Of a stretch of DNA of 8,228 nt, positions 1 to 6,203 are shown piece by piece. The stretch is from positions 1 through 8,228 of the forward strand of contig JBIILZ010000146.1 of NCBI GenBank assembly GCA_044338255.1. Direction: 5' to 3'. A program made the translations under genes and the position numbers. Within the stretch, counting starts at the first letter, position 1. The number at the start of each line of letters is the position of its first letter. The notes under the pieces are model-generated. The model was not told the origin of the DNA, did no database searches, and saw nothing but the letters and a program-made list of their open reading frames with translations. Origin of the DNA: CAIUVD01 sp044338255 (lineage in GTDB: Bacteria > Planctomycetota > UBA11346).

Positions 1-2
1 CT

Positions 3-230
3 ATTGATCCCACCGATCCGAAACGCTGGCAGATTAATCGCACGCACCTGTTCAAAAAAGTTGATCGCGCTTTCTGGGCAGCCTGTGTTCCGGGCGGCTG
101 GGAGAAACATCTGCCAGCCTACGAACGCGACTGCCGACAACTCGTCAGATCAGCGCAAAAACGCAGGCCTGGACGCTCGCGACCGCGCGAACGACTGGCA
201 CCATTTGGACACTTCGCAGGGGGTAAGTGA
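3..230 (+). CDS. C-terminal end of an unrecognised protein (5' partial)
   Basis: An open frame enters from the left edge (first full codon at position 3) and ends at TGA 228-230, giving 75 residues beginning IDPTDPKRWQINR. The first 45 residues look like folded protein, rich in aromatic and charged residues (WQIN, FWAACVPGGWEKH). The tail is strongly basic (QKRRPGRSRPRER), as often seen in nucleic-acid-binding proteins. I do not recognise the family. Coding is supported by the 4-base GTGA overlap with the next gene, which has a good ribosome site inside this frame. Codon use is less GC-biased at third positions than in leuCD or lipA, which would fit an acquired segment, but the stretch is short. 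The start and most of the gene lie outside the window. Confidence 0.55.
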   Translation: MDPTDPKRWQINRTHLFKKVDRAFWAACVPGGWEKHLPAYERDCRQLVRSAQKRRPGRSRPRERLAPFGHFAGGK

Positions 231-418
231 ATGCCATTGGACTGCAGGCCGACCTGGCAGCAACTGCCCTGTTCAATCGTTATGTCAGGGCGCAGCGCGC
301 CCTGGTGGCCCTGCCGCTCGATGCCGAACATCAGACGGCATTGCAAACGTTTCACGATCTAGCGGAGGTTGCCCACGAGCTTCACCAAACGCTGATGCTC
401 GGGTGTCATTATGAGTAG
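227..418 (+). CDS. small hypothetical protein, coupled to the upstream gene
   Basis: This is a 63-residue frame starting with GTG at 227, which overlaps the TGA stop of the preceding gene. AGGGGG lies about four bases upstream (218-223) and acts as a plausible Shine-Dalgarno site. The protein begins MNAIGLQADLAATALF and looks almost wholly helical, with alternating Leu/Ala and acidic residues (LPLDAEHQTALQTFHDLAEVAHELHQTL). No signal peptide, membrane segment, zinc motif or catalytic motif is visible. The overlap suggests translational coupling and a shared function with the preceding protein. Small helical partner proteins of this kind are common in mobile elements, but I cannot assign a function. 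A longer frame across 4-414 was judged a shadow because its product is low-complexity and has no ribosome site. Confidence 0.5.
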   Translation: MNAIGLQADLAATALFNRYVRAQRALVALPLDAEHQTALQTFHDLAEVAHELHQTLMLGCHYE

Positions 419-472
419 GACGGTGCGCTCAACTGAAGTGCCACGGTCGCTAATCGTACTGCTTGTAAAAAA

Positions 473-557
473 TGGTGCGGCCCGGGGGACTCGAACCCCC
501 ACGCCTTGCGGCGCCAGAACCTAAACCTGGTGCGTCTGCCAATTCCGCCAGGGCCGC
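473..557 (-). tRNA. tRNA-Leu (anticodon UAG)
   Basis: Read on the minus strand, the gene has acceptor arms GCGGCCC (557-551) and GGGCCGC, followed by an encoded ACCA end at 476-473. The T arm contains GGTTCGAGTCC. The anticodon stem CCAGG/TCTGG encloses the loop TTTAGGT, so the anticodon TAG is complementary to positions 521-523, which reads CUA and related Leu codons. A long variable arm (GCGCCGCAAGGCGT region) is typical of class II leucine tRNAs. A run of six T residues on the transcribed strand follows the CCA (472-467). The gene lies 26 bases after the stop of the same-strand FHA gene and could be co-transcribed or have its own promoter; no clear promoter was seen. Its 3' end faces the unrecognised genes at the left edge. 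Confidence 0.97.
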
Positions 558-583
558 ATGCTTGAATTTGTCGGGAGCTATCC

Positions 584-1438
584 TTAGCCGGCTTTGTTGA
601 CGGTGAAAGTCACGATGTTGCCGAGGTCGTTATAGCTGAGCTGAGTGGTGAGCTTGGTGATGAGCTGGAAGCCTAGGCCGCCGAAGCCGCCGGCCTGATA
701 GCGTTCACGGGCGCTGGTCGCGGCATCCTTGCCGAGCAGGGCGCCAAGGACCTTGCGGTGATCGAAGCCCGGACCTTCGTCTTCGATGGTCAGCGACAGA
801 CTGGTGCCGGTGTCACGATAGCGGATGACGACCTTCTTGGTCTCATCGTATTTGTGACCGTGGCGATGGGCGTTGAGGATCAGCTCCTTGGCGCAGGTCA
901 TGAAGGCATCGATCTGCTCTTCGGCGGCACCGCTGTTCTTGACCAGGCGCGCCAGGAAGACTTGGGCCTGATCGAGGAACTTGTCCTTCGACGGGATCAC
1001 GAAATTGATGCACGTCCGCAGGCTGGGCTCTTTGGTGGTGCGATAGAAGAGGTCTTCTTTGGCGAAATCGAGGACTTCATCGTTGGCCGAGACATCGATC
1101 TGGGCGAGCAGGGAATCCAGACGCAGGGCGGTGCGGCTAACCATGGTCTCGTCGATGACCTTGAATTTGATCGGGCCAGCCGAAACCAGATCATTATGCC
1201 GCAGCTCGGAACGCATCACGTCCTTGCCGTTGACGAAGATATGCGCGTCGTCCTGGCCGATTTCGATGTAGGATTTGCCGTCTTCGGTGAACATCTTCAT
1301 GTGCACCGGTTTCAGCTCGGCATGCTGGGCCCGGATCTGACAGCTTTCGGCCGTACCTAAAGTGAGACCCTCCTTAAACTTAAAGGTCTTCCCTTTAAAT
1401 GAGGGGTTGAGCACTTCTAATTTGAGTACAGACGCCAT
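584..1438 (-). CDS. FHA-like domain fused to an RsbW-type ATP-binding (anti-sigma/histidine kinase-like) domain
   Basis: The 284-residue protein has two parts. Residues 4-96 resemble a forkhead-associated fold, with the turn LTLGTAESCQI, a later VH pair at 45-46 and FVNG at 68-71. The usual Gly-Arg and Ser-x-x-His phosphothreonine contacts are altered (T29 where Arg is expected, KPVH instead of SxxH), so phosphopeptide binding is doubtful. Residues 150-280 form a GHKL ATPase of the HATPase_c_2 type: N box ELILNAHRHG (185-194), G1 box DEGPGF (220-225) and G2 box GGFGGLG (250-256). There is no phospho-accepting His domain, so a serine kinase/anti-sigma role like RsbW, or a partner-switch role, is more likely than a classic sensor kinase. 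No anti-anti-sigma or sigma gene is in the window. The start has no strong ribosome site. The protein is expected to be cytoplasmic, with no membrane segment. Confidence 0.82.
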   Translation of the reverse strand: MASVLKLEVLNPSFKGKTFKFKEGLTLGTAESCQIRAQHAELKPVHMKMFTEDGKSYIEIGQDDAHIFVNGKDVMRSELRHNDLVSAGPIKFKVIDETMVSRTALRLDSLLAQIDVSANDEVLDFAKEDLFYRTTKEPSLRTCINFVIPSKDKFLDQAQVFLARLVKNSGAAEEQIDAFMTCAKELILNAHRHGHKYDETKKVVIRYRDTGTSLSLTIEDEGPGFDHRKVLGALLGKDAATSARERYQAGGFGGLGFQLITKLTTQLSYNDLGNIVTFTVNKAG

Positions 1439-1504
1439 CGTGTTTGCCGACGCATATCTTCACTGTCCCCGACAGCGGTGCAACCCTGCCCCTGAGGAAC
1501 TCTT

Positions 1505-1538
1505 ACGCCCCCTCAACGCTGACGCCCCCTCAACGCTG
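1505..1538. repeat. 17-bp tandem duplication at the 3' end of the LysR gene
   Basis: The unit ACGCCCCCTCAACGCTG occurs twice back to back (1505-1521 and 1522-1538), followed by ACGC as the start of a third copy. Each copy contains TCA, which is a TGA stop on the minus strand. The LysR stop uses the copy at 1530-1532, and the duplicate stop is at 1513-1515. The duplication does not alter the protein. It looks like a recent slippage event. Confidence 0.9.
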
Positions 1539-2462
1539 ACGCAGCATAGTCAGAAACGCCGACGCCGCCCGCGAGAGCGGTTCTTCATGACGAGTGGCGA
1601 CCAGCACTTCCCGGCGCGGAATAGGATCCACCAGGCGGATGGCGCGCAGTTCCGGATCGGCCGGGGGCAGGTAGCCCTCGGGCAGAATGGTGCAGCCGAG
1701 ACCGGCGCGTACGGTCTCACGCAGGGCCTCGCCAGATTCGAGGGCCAATACCGGACGTGGTGTGAAGCCCGCTTGGCGGCAGGCGCGATGGATGATGGCC
1801 CCGGTCGAGGTATCCGAAGGCACTAGCACCAGGGGCTGATCGGCCAGCCGACGCAAGGGGATCTCCGCAAGCTTGGCCAAGGGATGATCATGCCGAGCGA
1901 TCAGCACGAAGGCCTCGCGCGCCACCGTCGCCAGCTCGACGCCGGGGCTCGGACCGGCGCTCGGACCAGAGACAGACGCCGCCAGGAAACCAAGCTCGAT
2001 ACGCCCTTCGCGCACCGCCGCCACCACCCCGTCGCTGGCGATGGTGCGCAAGGTGATGGCAATCCCGGGATGGGCGACAGCAAAACGCGCCAGCGGCCGC
2101 GGCAAGAGAGTGGCATTGAGGCTCTGGATCGAGCCGATGGTCAGCTCGCCGCTAACGCCCCCCTTCAAGGCCGCCAAGTCATCGCGCAAGCCGGCGACCT
2201 CTACCGCTACATGATGGGCGCGCGCGAGCAGGATGCGGCCGGCGGCGGTCGCGCGTACGCCGGCACGACGGTTCGCCGGGCGCTCTAAGAGGCGTTCGCC
2301 GAGACGCTTCTCCAGCCGCGTCATAGCGTAAGACAAGGTCGGCTGGCCGATGCGCAGCTTGGCCGCCGCCGCCGTCAGGCTGCCTTCCTCGCAGCAGGCG
2401 ACGAAGTAGCGCAGGTCGCGGAATTCGATCGCGTCATCATGAATGGGATTCATGACTAACAT
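1530..2462 (-). CDS. LysR-family transcriptional regulator, probable regulator of leuCD
   Basis: The 310-residue product has the LysR layout. An N-terminal winged helix-turn-helix spans residues 14-72 (FRDLRYFVACCEEGSLTAAA, then GQPTLSYAMTRLEKRLGERL), followed by a linker helix to about 100. A periplasmic-binding-like effector domain begins near GELTIGSI (105-112) and runs to the end. It is divergent from leuC with a 66-bp gap that holds a perfect LysR-type box, so control of leuCD and of itself is likely. The ligand cannot be read from sequence; an intermediate of leucine synthesis would fit by analogy with other LysR proteins that sense pathway intermediates. ATG at 2462 gives a 13-residue lead before the winged helix; ATG at 2453 (Met4) is an alternative. 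Neither has a good ribosome site. The C-terminus is LTMLRQR. Confidence 0.9.
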   Translation of the reverse strand: MLVMNPIHDDAIEFRDLRYFVACCEEGSLTAAAAKLRIGQPTLSYAMTRLEKRLGERLLERPANRRAGVRATAAGRILLARAHHVAVEVAGLRDDLAALKGGVSGELTIGSIQSLNATLLPRPLARFAVAHPGIAITLRTIASDGVVAAVREGRIELGFLAASVSGPSAGPSPGVELATVAREAFVLIARHDHPLAKLAEIPLRRLADQPLVLVPSDTSTGAIIHRACRQAGFTPRPVLALESGEALRETVRAGLGCTILPEGYLPPADPELRAIRLVDPIPRREVLVATRHEEPLSRAASAFLTMLRQR

Positions 2463-2470
2463 GCTATCTG

Positions 2471-2485
2471 ATCGCTTGTGACGAT
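2471..2485. promoter_or_regulatory. LysR-type binding box (ATC-N9-GAT)
   Basis: ATCGCTTGTGACGAT is a perfect dyad with ATCG/CGAT arms around seven bases and contains the T-N11-A core of LysR-type sites. It is flanked by a second, slightly offset pair, CTAT (2464-2467) and ATAG (2488-2491). The box starts nine bases before the LysR start codon and overlaps the likely -35 of leuC, the usual position for autorepression and control of the divergent target. Binding is inferred. Confidence 0.6.
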
Positions 2486-2505
2486 AAATAGGCAGACATT
2501 CTAAC
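2476..2505 (+). promoter_or_regulatory. possible leuC promoter
   Basis: TTGTGA (2476-2481) and TCTAAC (2500-2505) with an 18-base spacer each match the sigma-70 consensus at four of six positions. The -35 lies inside the LysR box, as expected for an activator-dependent promoter. The match is weak and the sigma preference of the organism is unknown. Confidence 0.3.
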
Positions 2506-2514
2506 GACCATCAA

Positions 2515-2520
2515 AAGGAG
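2515..2520 (+). promoter_or_regulatory. leuC ribosome binding site
   Basis: AAGGAG lies eight bases before ATG 2529. It is the strongest Shine-Dalgarno site in the window and fixes the leuC start. Confidence 0.85.
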
Positions 2521-2528
2521 CTCCGCAC

Positions 2529-3959
2529 ATGAGCAAAGACACCCTCTTCGACAAGGTCTGGGACCTGCATGCGACACGCACGCTGTCCAGCGGTCAAACC
2601 CAGCTGTTCATCGGCTTGCATCTCATCCATGAGGTGACCAGCCCGCAGGCCTTCGCCATGCTCCGCGAGCGCGGCCTGAAAGTGCCGTACCCGCAGCGCA
2701 CCGTGGCCACCGTCGATCACATCGTGCCGACCGAGAACCAAGCCCGGCCGTATGCCGACGACATGGCCGAAGAGATGATGAGCGCCATTGAGCGCAACTG
2801 CCGCGAGTTCGGTGTGCGCCTGTTCCAGCCCGGTTCGGGCAAGCAGGGCGTGGTCCACATCATCGCTCCCGAGCAGGGCCTGACCCAGCCGGGGATGACC
2901 GTCGCCTGCGGCGACAGCCATACCGCTACCCACGGGGCCTTCGGCGCCATCGCCTTCGGCATCGGCACCAGCCAGGTGCGCGACGTGCTGGCGACGCAGA
3001 CCATGTCGATGAATCGCATGAAGGTGCGCAAGGTCCAGGTCGACGGCAAGCTCAAGTCGGGCGTCTACGCCAAGGACGTCATCCTGCACATCCTGCGCGT
3101 GCTCTCAGCCAAGGGCGGCGTGGGCTTCGCCTACGAATTCGCCGGCACGACGTTCTCGGCGATGTCCATGGAAGAGCGCATGACGGTCTGCAACATGGCC
3201 ATCGAAGGCGGCGCGCGCTGCGGCTACATCAATCCCGACGAGACCACCTTCGCCTACCTCAAGGGCCGCGAGTATTGCCCCACCGGGGCGGCGTGGGACA
3301 AGGCCGTGGCCTGGTGGAAATCCGTGGCCTCCGATGCCGATGCCCAGTTCGACGATGTGAAGACCTTCCGCGCCGAAGACATCGAACCGACTGTGACCTG
3401 GGGCATCAGCCCCGATCACGGCGTCGGCGTCGGTGAGAACATCCCCGCGCGCGAGACCTTCGCCAAGGATGAATGGGCGACCATCGACGAAGCCTACGAG
3501 TACATGGATCTGAAGGCCGGGCAGCCGATCGCCGGCACGCGCATCGACGTGGCCTTCATCGGCTCGTGCACCAACGGCCGCATCAGCGATCTCCGCGAGA
3601 CCGCCAAGGTCATCCAGGCCCACGGCGGCCAGGTCGCCAGCCACGTCAAGGCCTTCATCGTCCCCGGTTCGGAGGCGGTCAAGGTCGTCGCCGAAGCCGA
3701 GGGCCTTCACCACATTTTCACCGCCCACGGCTTCGAGTGGCGCAACGCTGGCTGCTCGATGTGCCTGGCGATGAACCCGGATAAGTTGAAGGGCCGGCAG
3801 ATCTCGGCGAGCTCGTCGAACCGCAACTTCAAGGGTCGCCAGGGCTCCCCCTCGGGCCGCACCTTGTTGATGAGCCCGGCGATGGTCGCCGTGGCGGCGC
3901 TGGAAGGCAAAGTCTCTGACGTTCGCCCAGTGCTGGCGTCGGCGAAAGCGAAAGGCTAA
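2529..3959 (+). CDS. leuC: 3-isopropylmalate dehydratase large subunit
   Basis: LeuC is the iron-sulfur subunit of isopropylmalate isomerase, which with LeuD converts 2-isopropylmalate to 3-isopropylmalate in leucine synthesis in the cytoplasm. The 476-residue length is normal for the family. Visible signatures are HLIHEVTSPQAF (31-42), VACGDSHTATHGAFGA (125-140), FIGSCTNGRISDLR (343-356) and GCSMCLAMNPDK (408-419). The [4Fe-4S] ligands are C347, C409 and C412. Near the C-terminus, SASSSNRNFKGRQGS replaces the E. coli-type CASTSNRNFEGRQG, and the N-terminus LFDKVWDLH is likewise of the cyanobacterial/planctomycete subtype. It is the first gene of a two-gene operon, five bases before leuD, and probably under the divergent LysR protein. 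No leader peptide or attenuator fits in the 66-bp upstream region. Confidence 0.97.
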   Translation: MSKDTLFDKVWDLHATRTLSSGQTQLFIGLHLIHEVTSPQAFAMLRERGLKVPYPQRTVATVDHIVPTENQARPYADDMAEEMMSAIERNCREFGVRLFQPGSGKQGVVHIIAPEQGLTQPGMTVACGDSHTATHGAFGAIAFGIGTSQVRDVLATQTMSMNRMKVRKVQVDGKLKSGVYAKDVILHILRVLSAKGGVGFAYEFAGTTFSAMSMEERMTVCNMAIEGGARCGYINPDETTFAYLKGREYCPTGAAWDKAVAWWKSVASDADAQFDDVKTFRAEDIEPTVTWGISPDHGVGVGENIPARETFAKDEWATIDEAYEYMDLKAGQPIAGTRIDVAFIGSCTNGRISDLRETAKVIQAHGGQVASHVKAFIVPGSEAVKVVAEAEGLHHIFTAHGFEWRNAGCSMCLAMNPDKLKGRQISASSSNRNFKGRQGSPSGRTLLMSPAMVAVAALEGKVSDVRPVLASAKAKG

Positions 3960-3964
3960 TTCTC

Positions 3965-4567
3965 ATGAGCATCATCAATACCATCTCCGCCCGTGCGATT
4001 GCTCTGCGCGGCAATGATATCGACACCGACCGCATCATTCCGGCGCGCTTCCTGCGCTGCGTGACCTTCGACGGCCTGGGTGCATTCGCCTTCGAAGACG
4101 ATCGCAAGCAGCTCAAGGCCGCCGGCAAGATCCATCCCTTTGACGAGGCGCGCTTCCAGGGCAGCAAGATCCTCGCCGTGAACAGCAACTTCGGTTGCGG
4201 TTCGTCACGCGAACACGCCCCGCAGGCGATCGCCAAGTGGGGCATCACCGCCATCGTCGGGGTCAGCTTCAGCGAGATCTTTTTCGGCAACTGCGTGGCC
4301 ATGGGCTTGCCCATCCTGCGCGTGTCGGTGGCTGATTCGGAAGCCATCCAGAGCCTGATCGAAGCCGATCCGCAGACGCCGGTGACCATCGACATCGAAA
4401 ATCTCAAAGTGACCGTCGCTGGCAGGAGCTTCAGCGCGGTGATGCCCGAGGGCGTGCGCAAGCAGTTCCTCACCGGCGCCTGGGATGCCACTGGCGAACT
4501 GGTCGCGGGTGCGGCCGACGTCAAAGCGATCGCAGCGCGCCTACCTTACGTCAGCAATTTCGCCTGA
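3965..4567 (+). CDS. leuD: 3-isopropylmalate dehydratase small subunit
   Basis: LeuD is the swivelling small subunit that completes isopropylmalate isomerase with LeuC. The 200 residues match the bacterial LeuD length. Conserved segments are GNDIDTDRIIPARFL (16-30) near the N-terminus and the active-site loop NFGCGSSREHAP (75-86), followed by GVSFSEIFFGNC. ATG at 3965 lies five bases after the leuC stop, with AAAGG (3951-3955) inside the leuC end as ribosome site, so the two genes are co-transcribed and probably coupled. The TGA stop (4565-4567) forms the first three bases of a long palindromic repeat, so the transcript ends in, or runs into, that structure. Confidence 0.97.
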   Translation: MSIINTISARAIALRGNDIDTDRIIPARFLRCVTFDGLGAFAFEDDRKQLKAAGKIHPFDEARFQGSKILAVNSNFGCGSSREHAPQAIAKWGITAIVGVSFSEIFFGNCVAMGLPILRVSVADSEAIQSLIEADPQTPVTIDIENLKVTVAGRSFSAVMPEGVRKQFLTGAWDATGELVAGAADVKAIAARLPYVSNFA

Positions 4568-4670
4568 AAGCGCAGCGGCAGCTCATCTGCGGCGTTGCAT
4601 GAGACTCGAAATGGCGCCTGCCATTCCTTCGCCTCATGCGCCTTGCAGCTGAGCCACCGCTGCGCTTTCA
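4565..4670. repeat. palindromic repeat element A, downstream of leuD
   Basis: This 106-bp imperfect palindrome has perfect 14-bp outer arms, TGAAAGCGCAGCGG (4565-4578) and its complement (4657-4670). Further paired blocks lie inside: GCTCA (4581-4585) with TGAGC (4650-4654), and GCATGAG (4597-4603) with CTCATGC (4633-4639). At the centre is a hairpin, AATGGC-GCCT-GCCATT (4610-4625). The core blocks CATCTGCGGCGTTG (4584-4597) and CGCCTTGCAGCTG (4639-4651) recur with small changes in the element after lipA. The first arm includes the leuD stop codon. No open frame is present. It may be a MITE/REP-like mobile hairpin or a conserved RNA end structure. Confidence 0.8.
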
Positions 4671-4681
4671 GAGCACCATGA

Positions 4682-4714
4682 GAAGATGAGCGGGCGTCTC
4701 GCCCGCTCATCTTC
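4682..4714. terminator. perfect hairpin between convergent leuD and mutY, probable bidirectional terminator
   Basis: GAAGATGAGCGGGCG (4682-4696) and its exact complement (4700-4714) enclose the three-base loop TCT. It sits eight bases beyond the mutY stop on one side and past the leuD palindrome on the other. There is no strong T-run on either side (CTTCGTAATT on the leuD side), so factor-independent termination is likely but not certain. Confidence 0.65.
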
Positions 4715-4722
4715 GTAATTGC

Positions 4723-5817
4723 TCACTTCAGCCGATGATATTTCTTCATCCGCGTTTGAATCGCGACATTAGCCGGCGGAAAATCAGCGGCGATGAATTC
4801 GGCCGGAGTCACCCAGCGGAGTTCCTGACTGCTGAGTGGACGCACCGCCATGGGATCGAACAAGCGGCAGCGGTAGACGTGGAAGGTCAGATAGCGATCA
4901 GGATAGGCGTGATGGAAGGTCAGCAGCGCGCGCGCCGAGAGTACTTCCGCACCGAGCTCTTCGCGCACTTCGCGGGCGATGGCGACACGGTCGTCTTCGC
5001 CTTTTTCACGTTTGCCGCCGGGTAATTCCCAGAAGCCGCCAACGTGGGCATCGGCATGCCGACGGGCGATCAGATAACGCTCATCGTGATGAATGAGAGC
5101 CAAGACGATGTGCGCCCGCGGCAGACGTCGGTCGGTCAATTCAGCGCCGTAGGTGACCTTCTTGCTCGCGGCCTTCAACGGATTCGAGGTGGCAGCGATA
5201 GCCGTGAGCTGGCCGCGGCTGAGGCAGCGTTTTTCCCACGGACACTGCCCGCAGACCGGCGCGCGGGCGGTGCACACCGTCGCTCCCAGATCCATGAGGG
5301 CATTGTTATAACGAATAGGCTGCTGCGGATCGACCTGGGTCGCGACATGCGACCAGATGCCGGTGCGATCCAGGGGCAGTGCTAAGCCATCACGGCGGGC
5401 ATAGACGCGGGCGACATTGGTATCGACCACCGGCACCACGCGCGCGAAGGCAAAACAGGCCACGGCATGGGCGGTATAGGGCCCGATACCGGGCAACTCT
5501 TGCAGGCTCTCGGCGGTGTCGGGCCAGCCACCGCGAGTCAGCACCGCCTGGCAGGCGGCGCGCAGACGCTCGACCCGGCTGGGATAGCCGAGTCCTTTCC
5601 AGGCGCGGTGGATGCTCTCGGTGTCGGCTTGCGCCAAGGCCCGCTCATCGGGGAAGAGCTCGAGGAAGCGCTGATAATACGGGATGACCCGCGCCACCTG
5701 CGTCTGCTGCAACATGACTTCGCTGACCAGCACGCGATACGGATCGCGCGTCTGCCTCCACGGCAGGGTGCGCCCGACGCGGGCATACCAGGTCAACAGC
5801 TGCTGCTGCGGAGTCAT
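4723..5817 (-). CDS. mutY: adenine DNA glycosylase MutY with an intact Nudix box
   Basis: MutY removes adenine mispaired with 8-oxoguanine. The 364-residue protein carries the catalytic Glu33 in SEVMLQQTQV, the helix-hairpin-helix LPGIGPYTAHAV (108-119), the catalytic Asp132 in VVDTNVARV, and an iron-sulfur loop with C182-x6-C189-x2-C192-x5-C198. The C-terminal domain (about 233-364) is Nudix-like, as in all MutY proteins, where it reads 8-oxoG and usually lacks catalytic residues. Here residues 268-290 fit the full Nudix consensus G-x5-E-x7-REVxEExGA, so hydrolysis of an oxidised nucleotide (MutT-like) is possible. The start overlaps the preceding stop (ATGA), with GAGGA six bases upstream (5828-5824), so it is translationally coupled to the RusA-like gene. 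It is the last gene of the operon and ends before the hairpin at 4682-4714. Confidence 0.95.
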   Translation of the reverse strand: MTPQQQLLTWYARVGRTLPWRQTRDPYRVLVSEVMLQQTQVARVIPYYQRFLELFPDERALAQADTESIHRAWKGLGYPSRVERLRAACQAVLTRGGWPDTAESLQELPGIGPYTAHAVACFAFARVVPVVDTNVARVYARRDGLALPLDRTGIWSHVATQVDPQQPIRYNNALMDLGATVCTARAPVCGQCPWEKRCLSRGQLTAIAATSNPLKAASKKVTYGAELTDRRLPRAHIVLALIHHDERYLIARRHADAHVGGFWELPGGKREKGEDDRVAIAREVREELGAEVLSARALLTFHHAYPDRYLTFHVYRCRLFDPMAVRPLSSQELRWVTPAEFIAADFPPANVAIQTRMKKYHRLK

Positions 5818-6203
5818 CGTTCGTCCTCGATCATGTGGTCGTAACCGGCCCAGGGGATGAACTCCAACTCGGTGCGCTCATCCGCCTTGGGGACCTGGAA
5901 TTGGAAGTACTCGCAGTGGAACCAGCGCGGACTGTCGTCCTTGAGATGGCCGAGGCGGATCAGGGCATCGGGGATCGGCTTGGCGCCGCCGACGAGGTTG
6001 GCGTAATCCATCAGTCGCGTGCGATAGCTGCGCAGGACCAAGCGGATCGGCTGATCGACGGGCTTGCGCGGGGTCAGCTGGGCGCGCAGGAGCACGTACC
6101 ACATTTCCTTCTCGGCGTGGTACAGCGACCAGTGGCGATATTGGCTCTGGTTCTGGCTCGGCACGCGACGGCGGATCACGACCAGTCGGCGCGCATCAGG
6201 CAT
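5814..6203 (-). CDS. RusA-family-like endodeoxyribonuclease (Holliday junction resolvase-like), divergent
   Basis: The 129-residue protein has the length and motif order of RusA-type resolvases: a basic N-terminus (RRLVVIRRRVPSQNQSQYRHW), a central strand IRLVLRSYRTRL, then D66-Y-A-N69 with K75, D79-A-L and a late D89-D90-S91. In RusA the acidic pattern is D-x-D-N, then K, then a D-D pair. Here the second Asp of the first motif is Ala68, so activity may be changed or lost. RusA proteins cut four-way DNA junctions and are mostly phage-borne; here the gene is fixed between a PHP-like gene and mutY, overlapping the first by eight bases (ATGCCTGA) and the second by four. The ribosome site is weak, consistent with coupling. 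The assignment rests on motif recognition only and could be wrong. Confidence 0.5.
   Translation of the reverse strand: MPDARRLVVIRRRVPSQNQSQYRHWSLYHAEKEMWYVLLRAQLTPRKPVDQPIRLVLRSYRTRLMDYANLVGGAKPIPDALIRLGHLKDDSPRWFHCEYFQFQVPKADERTELEFIPWAGYDHMIEDER

Noticed and set aside
4..414. 136-residue plus-strand frame at the left edge
   Set aside because: It lies in a different frame from the coupled pair 3-230/227-418, lacks a ribosome site, and has a low-complexity product.
758..1360. Plus-strand 200-residue open frame opposite the FHA/ATPase gene
   Set aside because: It is antisense to a clear domain protein, has no ribosome site, and its composition reflects the other strand.
1463..1475. Small dyad CTGTC-CCC-GACAG upstream of the FHA gene
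   Set aside because: Five base pairs are too short to call an operator or terminator, and no T-run follows.
3105..3728. Minus-strand 207-residue open frame inside leuC
   Set aside because: It is a shadow of the leuC reading frame caused by high GC at third positions.
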